From: Welwitschia mirabilis
Lineage: Eukaryota > Gnetophyta > Gnetopsida > Welwitschiales
DNA length: 64,000 nt
NCBI GenBank assembly: GCA_051453625.1
Contig: JBOZIK010000001.1
Location: 168,328,717 to 168,392,716, forward strand
Direction: 5' to 3'
Shown here: piece after piece, positions 57,417 to 64,000 of the stretch
Layout: each line of letters starts with the position of its first letter
Position numbering within the stretch: position 1 is the first letter of the stretch
Position numbers and translations under genes: made by a program
Notes under the pieces: model-generated
Database searches by the model: none
What the model saw: only the letters and a program-made list of their open reading frames with translations
Told to the model about the DNA's origin: nothing

Positions 57417-58500
57417 CTAATAGTTCTTTTTATGAAGACTGTCCATCTCTTTGTTCATTGTAATTAACCATATAGAGGAGTCAGCACAAGAAATAGCTTC
57501 TGAATAAGATGAAGATTCCATATCTTTAGGAATTTCCTGGGTAACTGAGAGAGCATATGCAAATAGATCATCATCAGTGTTAAGATATCTAGCTGGTTCC
57601 TTTATCATTCTCTTCAAACGATTATGAGCAATTGAATAATCCTGATGTGGTTGATTAAAAGTACTAATACATGGAGCATTCTCATCAACACTTGCTTTAG
57701 TGGAGGAGGAAAACGTATAATTAACAATAGTTGATGGAGAGGATATAATCTCTAACTCCACCTTCTTGTTAAACCTCTGATCTATAATATCTTCGGAAGA
57801 AAAAGAAGAAGGAGAAGATGAAATAGTAGAATCTTTTTGAGGAGTAAGCAAAGCATCCTCATTAAACATTACATCTCTACTAAGAATTACCTTATGCAAC
57901 TCAGGATACTACAAAAGGTATCCTTTAGATTCAGAGGCATAACCAAGAAATATGCATTTAATAGCTATAGTTACTAATTTACCATCACTAGTATGAGCAA
58001 ATGTAGGATAATTAAAATTTTTTAACAGAGAGTAGCTAACAATATTAGCTGACCATGTCTCTTCTGGAATTTTAAACTCTAGTGAGTAATGTGGAGAGCG
58101 ATTGAAAAGATAACAAGCTGTAGAACTTGCTTCATTCCATAAATCATGTCAATACCATAGGCTTACATTAGAGAGCATACAACGAGCCCTTTCAAGTAAT
58201 GTCTTATTCATGCGTTCTGTAACACCATTCTATTATGGTGTTTCGATCAAAGTTTTATGTCGCGAAATTCCATTATTAGAATAAAACTCATTAAAATCAC
58301 TTGAACAAAATTCTAACCCATTATCAGTTCTGAGGTTCTTAACCTTCCTGCCTATTTGATTTTCAACAAGAATTTCCCAATGTTTGAAAATAGATAAAGC
58401 TTCATTTTTATGCCATAGAAAATTAACCCATACTTTACGAGAGTAATCATTGATAATCGTCATCATAAAGTGACAACCACTAATAAAAGGAACCTTAGAA
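57417..58500 (-). pseudogene. Copia F integrase core and C-terminal part
   Basis: Read leftward: FMMTIINDYSRKVWVNFLWH (first Asp, ~58460), NLRTDNGLEFCSSDFNEFYS (second Asp, ~58330) and NGVTERMNKTLLERARCMLS (the Glu, ~58225). All three residues of the D,D-35-E triad are present although the frame is interrupted near 58235. KCIFLGYASESKGYLL near 57935 is the usual core end. It is followed by a fully open 160-codon piece (57899-57417) starting HKVILSRDVMFNEDALL, a Ser-rich linker leading to RT. Confidence 0.85.
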
Positions 58501-59225
58501 GGTTTTCATAAATCAGAGTGAATATAATCCAATACACCTTTAGTATGATGAATTACAGTAGAGAAACTAAATCATTTTTGTTTGCCAAAAACACAATGTT
58601 TACAAAAGTATAATTTACCAAGATGTTGACCATAGAGAAGATCCTTCTTACTTAGGATGTGCATACCTCTTTTACTCATTTGACCTAGCTACATGTGCCA
58701 CAAACAAGTAACGTGAGAATTAGGCATAGAAGTAAAAACTGCTGCTGAACCTGTAACTGTAGAACCTTGTAAGACATATAGGCTATCACATTGGTTAGCC
58801 TTAAACATAATAAGAGCACCTTTGATAATTTTTAGGACTCCACCTTCAGCTACATATTTGTACACTTTAGATTCAAGAGTACCTAATGAAATTAAGTTCT
58901 GTTTAAGATTAGGAACAAAATGTACCTCATCAAGAGTTCTGATAATTCCATCATCGATTTTGATCTGAATAGTTTCTATTCATTTCACCTTACACTAGGT
59001 ATCATTACCCATCAAAAAAATGCCAGAGCAAATAAATGTAAGGGTAGTAAACTAGTCCCGATGAGGAAAGATGTAAAAAGTACAACCTGAATCAAGAATC
59101 TAGTTGGATGAACTTCTAATATTAATAGAAGATTCAGATAATAAAATGTCACCTTCGGTATTGGTGTCGATGATACTAGCCTCTACAATTGGTTGAGTTT
59201 GTTTTCTCTTTACTTCTCTCTCCTA
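58501..59225 (-). pseudogene. Copia F protease and pre-integrase, inner copy
   Basis: Read leftward from the gap: ILDSGCTFYIFPHRD near 59090 (protease DSG intact), CSGIFLMGNDT, FVPNLKQNLISLGTLESK, GGVLKIIKGALIMFKANQCD, SLYVLQGSTVTGSAAVFTSM, then [19 protein letters not shown] (HxxLGH with changes) and the zinc remnant [11 protein letters not shown]. It repeats, in diverged form, the stretch at 59326-60125 on the other side of the gap. Confidence 0.8.
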
Positions 59226-59325
59226 NNNNNNNNNNNNNNNNNNNNNNNNNNNNNNNNNNNNNNNNNNNNNNNNNNNNNNNNNNNNNNNNNNNNNNNNNNN
59301 NNNNNNNNNNNNNNNNNNNNNNNNN
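59226..59325. other. 100-N gap joining two copies of copia F protease/integrase
   Basis: Right of the gap the sequence restarts at a point equivalent to about 58382 and repeats ~840 bp with roughly one base in seven changed. Two different copies appear to have been joined. Confidence 0.85.
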
Positions 59326-60174
59326 TTGAAAGTAGACAAAGCCTTATTTTTATGTCATAGAAAATGAACCCATACTTTACAAGAGTAATCATCAATAATC
59401 ATCATCATAAAATAACGACTACTAATAGAAGAAACCATGGAAGCTCCCCATAAATCAGAGTGAATATAATCTAGTACACCTTTAGTATAATGGATTGTAG
59501 TAGAGAAACTAACTCATTTTTATTTGCCAAAAATGTAATGTTCATAAAATTCTAATTTCCCAAAATGCAGACCACTGAGAAGATCTTTCTTAGTTAGGAT
59601 GTGCATTCCTTTTTCACTCATGTGACCTAGCCACATGTGCCACATGCGAGTAACGTGAGAATCAGGCATAGAAGTGGAAACAACTATAGAACCTGTAACT
59701 ATAGGACCTTGTAAGACATATAGGGTATCACATCGATTAGCCTTAAACATAATAAAAGCACCTTTAATAATTTTGAGAACTCCACCTTTAGCTACATATT
59801 TGTACCCTTTAGATTTAAGAGTACCTAATGAAATTAAGTTACATTTAAGATCAAGAACAAAGCGTACCTCATCAAGAGTTTTGAAAATTCCATCATCACT
59901 TTTGATCTAAATAGTTTCTATTCCTTTGACCTTATACTGGGTATTATCACCCATCAAAACAATGCCAGAGCAAATAGATTTAAAGGTAGTAAACCAGTCC
60001 CAATGAGAATAGATGTGAAAAGTACAACCTAAATCAAGAATCCCATTGGATGAACTTCTAATATTAGTAGAAGATTTAGATAATAATACATCACCTTTAC
60101 TATCAATGTCAATGATACTAGCCTTTGCAAATGGTTGAGGTTGTTTCCTCTTTGCTTCTCTGTCCTGTTTATTT
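59326..60174 (-). pseudogene. Copia F protease and pre-integrase, outer copy
   Basis: Read leftward: a 90-codon open part (60179-59907) with SIIDIDSKGDVLLSKSSTNI and GILDLGCTFHIYSHWDWF, where the DSG has become DLG. Then NLISLGTLKSKGYKYVAKGG-like sequence and a 76-codon open part (59750-59520) with FKANRCDTLYVLQGPIVTGS and HMWLGHMSEKGMHILTKKDL. The zinc site reads YEHYIFGK (both Cys lost). The start of the integrase core reaches the gap near 59395. Confidence 0.82.
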
Positions 60175-61066
60175 TTCAATTTATAACATTCAAAATCCTC
60201 ATGTCCTTACTTTTTACAATACTGATAGGTTTTACTATTAGACTTACATCCTCTTGATTTTGACTTAGACTTTTTGTAGTTTCTATGACATACATTATCA
60301 TGACTTCTACCTCCAATTATCAGACCTTCATCCTTGTCCTCAGGGTGAATTTCTGAATCAAACTTTTCTTTGGACAATAGATGGGCTTTAACATCTTCAA
60401 AAGATAAAGTATCTAAACCATCATAAAACATAATTTCTTTAAAATGCCTATAGGTAGGAGATAAAGAGATAATTAATAATACAACCTTATCTTCATCTTC
60501 GATGTGCACATCAAGATTTTCTAAATCCANNNNNNNNNNNNNNNNNNNNNNNNNNNNNNNNNNNNNNNNNNNNNNNNNNNNNNNNNNNNNNNNNNNNNNN
60601 NNNNNNNNNNNNNNNNNNNNNNNNNNNNNAATCTTATCTTCATCTTCAATTTGCACATCAAGATTTTCTAAATCCATTAGAATTAAATTAAACTTATTGA
60701 GATGTGTTTGAATAGGAGTACTTCAGACATGCAAATGGTGAACAAACGTTCCTTAAGTCAAAGCTTATTGGTGAGGCTTTTCGTCATTTACAACACTTCT
60801 AGTTTCAACCACAGACTAGCAATAGTGATTTCACTGATAACCTCATGGAGAACCTCTTTGAATAAGCATAGTTAGATGGCTATCAATACTTTTTCATCTA
60901 ACTTATTCCATTTCTTGTCGGACATGGCATCGAGCTTTTTTCCTTTTTCATCTAAGGCCTTCTACAAGTCATTTTAAGTGAGAATGACCCTCATCTAAAT
61001 GTGCCATATAGAAAAACTTAGTTTGCCATCGAATTTTTTGATGTCAAACTTTGTCACGGTAACCAT
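60175..61066 (-). pseudogene. Copia F gag
   Basis: Begins at the ATG at 61066 with MVTVTKFDIKKFDGKLSFSI, the usual opening of this copia lineage. It continues with KALDEKGKKLDAMSDKKWNK, LWLKLEVL*MTKSLTNKL and an open C-terminal part with PTYRHFKEIMFYDGLDTLSF, EDVKAHLLSKEKFDSE and a basic stretch. The zinc knuckle starts YQYCKK near 60220 (first Cys now Tyr). A 100-N gap at 60530-60629 with a duplicated ~46-bp flank interrupts it. A few stops and probably one frameshift. Confidence 0.82.
60530..60629. other. 100-N gap with duplicated flanks
   Basis: 60484-60529 and 60631-60676 match apart from a few bases, so this is an unmerged or allelic overlap within gag. Confidence 0.85.
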
Positions 61067-62521
61067 CTAACACAAAGTAGATAAAAAACACAACTCTTGT
61101 GTACAAAAAAAGGAGTACAAAGAATTATGAGATTCTTAAAATAATTCCTAAGACAACCAGTAATCAAAAAAGGTGTAAGACACAATTTAGAAACTGGGTT
61201 ATCTATTACCCCAATACAAAAGAAAAAAATATGTTGTCCTTATACAAAGATAAAGCAGGCTTATAAAAAAAAACTCTGACAACAAAAAAATAATAAAAAC
61301 AACCTCACCAATGTTAAATTTTCAGGGAAAAAAATAAAAACATTTCCAAATGATATAGTGGTCGGAATCGTACCATAACAAAAAAAACATTACATAGCTG
61401 TAAAATCATGGTAAGCATAAAAACGCTAAGAGTAACGATGCACACGGGAGTCACACAGGTTGAGTCACCGAATGCCACCATGAAGATAGCAAATAGGCAA
61501 GGCATTAAGCATGGTCAACAACAGACAAAGACACAAGCGCGGGTAACATTAGTAGACACATAGGTGGTAGATGGAACGTTAGCGAACGCGACCAAGCACA
61601 GGGAACAAATGGAACTATCAAATAGATCCTTGGGTGTAGGGCGAAGATGATAATGTGTGAAGGCTCAAAGCACACAGAAAGAGCTGTCGAAAGTACATGC
61701 ACAAAGGTGTGAGAGCAGGTCCTCTCACGTAGCTCAGCTTGGTAGGAAGAGCGCAGACATGTAGAAGGTGTGTCAGAATCACGGAGGAAGTGTAAATAAG
61801 AAGTGCTGTAGATAGAAGCATAGCACCTATGTAGTAAGGGAAACCATGGGCTAACTAGTAGTGCATAGGAGAAGGTCACGGGTAAAGCAACAATGACATG
61901 TGGAAGAGATGCAGTAGGTGCATGCGGGAGGCGGCAACGGTTGGCAGAAGGTGATGCACTTGTGGCTAGTGAAGGGAGATGAGAGTCAATGCAGGCACTA
62001 GCGAGAGTTAGTGCAGGCACTGATGGAAGTCAGTGCAGGTAGAGGAAAATCCAAGAACACGATGCAGAAAGTGCATGAAGCACAGAAATGGGTGTGAGTG
62101 GGGAGGACCAGCAATAGACTATGCAAACAGTGTAGTGAGCGATAGATGCACAGGATGCTCAATCGTAAACTACGAACTAAGCCACGAGTGGCATGCAGGG
62201 ACATACAAAGACAAGAAGAGAGCATGCGCATATCCTCAGGATGCAAGAGAATGGATAGTATGTCTTAAATGCAAAGGAGGCTGTGTGCCAAGCACAGACT
62301 GTGTGCGCAAGCGCAAACATTGTGGCCGGACGTAGGCATCGTGCATTGACATAGAACGATGCATGTGGAGCACAGATGTGGGAGGGCTCAGTGTAGTATG
62401 TAGAGGAAGAGAAATAGCACATAGAAGAAAATGCATGAGCCACACCTGATGTGATGTGTCCACAAACCGGAAGTGTGGTAAAGCATCTGGAGAAATGACG
62501 CAAAGGTGGCATGATGAAAAT
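61067..62521 (-). other. Long GC-rich leader of copia F
   Basis: About 1.46 kb separates the primer site from the gag ATG. From ~61430 to ~62530 the base composition is close to balanced and CpGs are frequent, unlike the AT-rich surroundings. In element orientation several long open frames lie here, the longest from 62020 to 61505 (171 codons) and others at 62246-61998 and 62544-62236. None has a motif I recognise. Three 20-23 bp tandem units lie at 61981-62045. It may be a family-specific leader or captured sequence. Confidence 0.6.
61981..62045. repeat. Three imperfect ~22-bp tandem units
   Basis: Units GAGAGTCAATGCAGGCAC, GAGAGTTAGTGCAGGCAC and GAAGTCAGTGCAGG start at 61981, 62003 and 62026. 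Confidence 0.75.
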
Positions 62522-62535
62522 CCACTTTGATACCA
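62522..62535 (-). promoter_or_regulatory. Primer binding site of copia F
   Basis: In element orientation TGGTATCAAAGTGG lies two bases after the 5' LTR and matches the initiator tRNA-Met complement. Confidence 0.8.
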
Positions 62536-62537
62536 CT

Positions 62538-62746
62538 TATACATACAAAAGATGAATATTTTCTCAACAAAGTTGTATTATTGGTCACACCCTAGAAAGC
62601 TAAGTGTAAATCATTTTTATAAGTACAAGTGATACACATTTTAAGGGAACACCATCTGATTCATGGCATTTCTGTGGGTTGATTTATTAACTCCTATAAT
62701 GACTAGCTTATGAAGGTGTGCTCACAATTGAGCCATCATTTTAACA
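62538..62746 (-). repeat. 5' LTR of copia F
   Basis: Plus-strand ends TATACATAC (TG has become TA) and TTTTAACA, followed by TTTCT. Same 209-bp length as its partner. Confidence 0.88.
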
Positions 62747-62751
62747 TTTCT
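62747..62751. repeat. Right target-site duplication of copia F (TTTCT)
   Basis: Identical to 55696-55700. Confidence 0.88.
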
Positions 62752-63480
62752 GTTACCACAAGATGGCATGCTTTTGCCCCATGTATCTCTTACAAAGCCT
62801 TGTATTCTCAACCACAAAATACATCATCAAAAATAGGGCATAAGAATAGTTCTACGAATCCTTTCAGTTGTGTTGCTTTTGCCAGTGATTCTGAGTCCTC
62901 TGAGGTTTTCATTATCTTCTCTTCCAAATATGCTTCCACAGCATTTGAGATTATACAAACTTTTATGACATACTTACAGCCTAAATGGAGGTAAAAAAGG
63001 TAGTCAAATGAGAAAGCAGTAATTCAAAATAGGGAAAGATTGGCTAGCGCAGAAGATAGGGGAGCTCGGCAAAACAGGGGAAGTGGCTATTCAGTTTGAG
63101 TCTAAGGATACACCCAAGTCTGTTAATAAAGTTCTTGAAGTTTTTAGAGGGATATATACTCCAAGATGTATTTAGTCCCAAATCCGTTAGAAACAGTATT
63201 TACAAGGGGGCAGTGAGCCCTTTATTTTAGAATCATATTCACATATAGTTATTGAATCTTTTGGTGGTGATTATGACATTTGAGCTAATAGTGTTTGTGG
63301 AAGATTATTTTTTAGCCAAGAAGGCTACAAATTGATAGTATCCTATAATAATGCATGGGTAATTCTTAAGTTGGATAAGAGAGATATTTGACATTTGTAA
63401 ATTAATAGCTAACAATAGGCTTCTGACTCTAACTATAGACAATCTTTTATCGAATGGACCTGAGCAATCTTCTATGTTTA
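62752..63480. other. Flank right of copia F, nothing recognised
   Basis: Plus-strand open codons from 62752 to 62994 continue an open frame that starts inside the LTR of F. They show no known motif. Confidence 0.35.
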
Positions 63481-63700
63481 TTACTAAGCTATTCATCAAG
63501 CCTGATTTATCATTTATGTGATTCTCTGTGCTTTTGGATCCTTGGTCACATGTTTCTAATTCAATGATAGAGCTATTGATACTACATCCTATAGTTGTAG
63601 GGGTCACACTTCTTGCATTTGGAAATGCTGCCCTGAATTTCTTTCTTTTCTAGTATCGCATCTTTTATTTGGGTAAGTACGATCAACTAGGGTTTAGCAT
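63480..63700 (+). pseudogene. Possible cation/calcium exchanger-like fragment
   Basis: The plus strand at 63537-63641 reads SNSMIELLILHPIVVGVTLL followed by AFGNAALNFF. With a one-base shift, SSIASFIWVS follows to about 63675. This resembles the first alpha-repeat of membrane cation/Ca2+ exchangers of the CCX/NCKX type, where the family has 'AGVTLLALGNGAPDVFSSIA'. If so, the Gly-Ala-Pro-Asp core is damaged. No other part of such a gene is seen within the window. A short hydrophobic coincidence is possible. Confidence 0.35.
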
Positions 63701-64000
63701 TATAGGATATGCAATTACCTTAGTTGGGATTATGATGTATAATTATTTAAAAGAAAATAATGGTTTATAGACTACTATAAGACAAGATAGCACGCAATGT
63801 TGGATCATTATGATGTTGATGCTTTGGACATTATTGTGTAAACTATTGAAAGCAGTATATTAAGGGACATATGGTAGTAAATAATGAAAATGGAGGTAGC
63901 TTATGAAAGTATTTCATGTAAATTTCAAAATATTGAGGTTGGCTTTGACGATGAAGAAACGGATATGGAATTTCAGCTGTAATTTGGCCAATATCGAGAG
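63701..64000. other. Right edge, unassigned
   Basis: A short plus-strand frame from ATG 63894, MEVAYESISCKFQNIEVGFD, runs to a stop at 63981. I do not recognise it. It may belong to a longer unit beyond the window. Confidence 0.3.

Larger units (their letters stand above)
55701..62746 (-). mobile_element. Ty1/copia element F, minus strand
   Basis: Two 209-bp LTRs (55701-55909, 62538-62746) with perfect TTTCT duplications. From right to left: primer site, a 1.47-kb leader, gag, protease, integrase, RT, RNase H, polypurine tract. The order PR-IN-RT-RH and motifs are Ty1/copia, in a lineage distinct from B and C. LTRs are about 88% identical by hand count (25 differences in 209). F is the best preserved element of the window: a 160-codon linker and several domains remain open. 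It still has stops in most domains. Gaps at 59226-59325 and 60530-60629 are joins with repeated flanks, so the true length is shorter. Confidence 0.9.

Noticed and set aside
62033-62335. Cys-rich 100-codon frame on the plus strand in the leader of F
   Set aside because: It is antisense to the element, overlaps open frames on the other strand, and its cysteine spacing matches no zinc-binding motif I know. It is probably a composition effect.
63653-63680. Possible small exon bounded by TTTTCTAG and GTAAGTA
   Set aside because: The splice-like signals are good, but the SSIASF reading runs through the supposed acceptor, so a frameshifted continuous reading explains it better. One short window is not enough to call an exon.
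63690-63770. GYAITLVGIMMYNYLK-like reading resembling the last helix of sugar-phosphate/nucleotide-sugar transporters
   Set aside because: Too short, in another frame from the exchanger-like motif, with no supporting helices.
1-64000. CRISPR arrays, bacterial operons, rRNA or tRNA genes
   Set aside because: No regularly spaced direct repeats, ribosome-binding-site-led gene sets or RNA gene structures were seen. The tRNA-like strings are retrotransposon primer sites or the SINE-like unit.

Overview
This is an AT-rich stretch of a draft nuclear genome assembly from a flowering plant. I cannot name the species. The evidence is the content: degraded plant Ty3/gypsy elements of the Athila/Tat type, Ty1/copia elements, a plant LINE ORF1 (DUF4283), a SINE-like unit, and a decayed plant LysM receptor-kinase fragment. 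No intact host gene is visible. Almost every coding remnant carries stops and frameshifts, so the window reads as old, silenced, repeat-dense (possibly pericentromeric) DNA. Eleven runs of N interrupt it; several are plainly assembly joins.

Layout. 1-4277: flank with a LINE ORF1 relic (minus strand, ~597-1700) and a possible SINE (~2862-3060). 4283-41408: gypsy element A, minus strand, with a perfect 5-bp target-site duplication (GATAC). A is split inside its reverse transcriptase by two plus-strand insertions. The first is copia element B (9303-14151), a gag-only non-autonomous element. The second is gypsy element D (14321-37100; TSD CCTAG/CCTAA), of the same family as A but inverted. D's 5' LTR is itself split by copia element C (15251-27928; perfect TSD ACTTA). 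The nesting order is therefore A first, then B and D, then C. Within the span of C lie an extra LTR copy and an intronless LYK/CERK1-type kinase pseudogene.

41414-~53600: a second gypsy family, E, on the plus strand. It has a 5' LTR end, an Asp-tRNA-type primer site, gag and pol. After a 100-N gap, a second diverged copy (E') repeats gag end to RNase H and continues through integrase. ~53600-55695: a copia RNase H scrap (G, minus) and undetermined sequence. 55701-62746: copia element F, minus strand, with 209-bp LTRs and a perfect TSD (TTTCT). It is the best preserved element here and has an unusual 1.47-kb GC-rich leader. 62752-64000: undetermined flank with a possible cation/calcium-exchanger fragment.

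The genes do not form a host pathway. Each element once encoded its own cycle: Gag forms particles, protease processes the polyprotein, reverse transcriptase/RNase H copy the RNA from a tRNA primer, and integrase inserts the product. Nothing here looks able to do this now. I see no new biological system. The most notable items are the nested structure, the kinase retrocopy, the motif arrays in the copia LTRs, the gag-only element, the leader of F, and joins where the assembly may have fused different copies.
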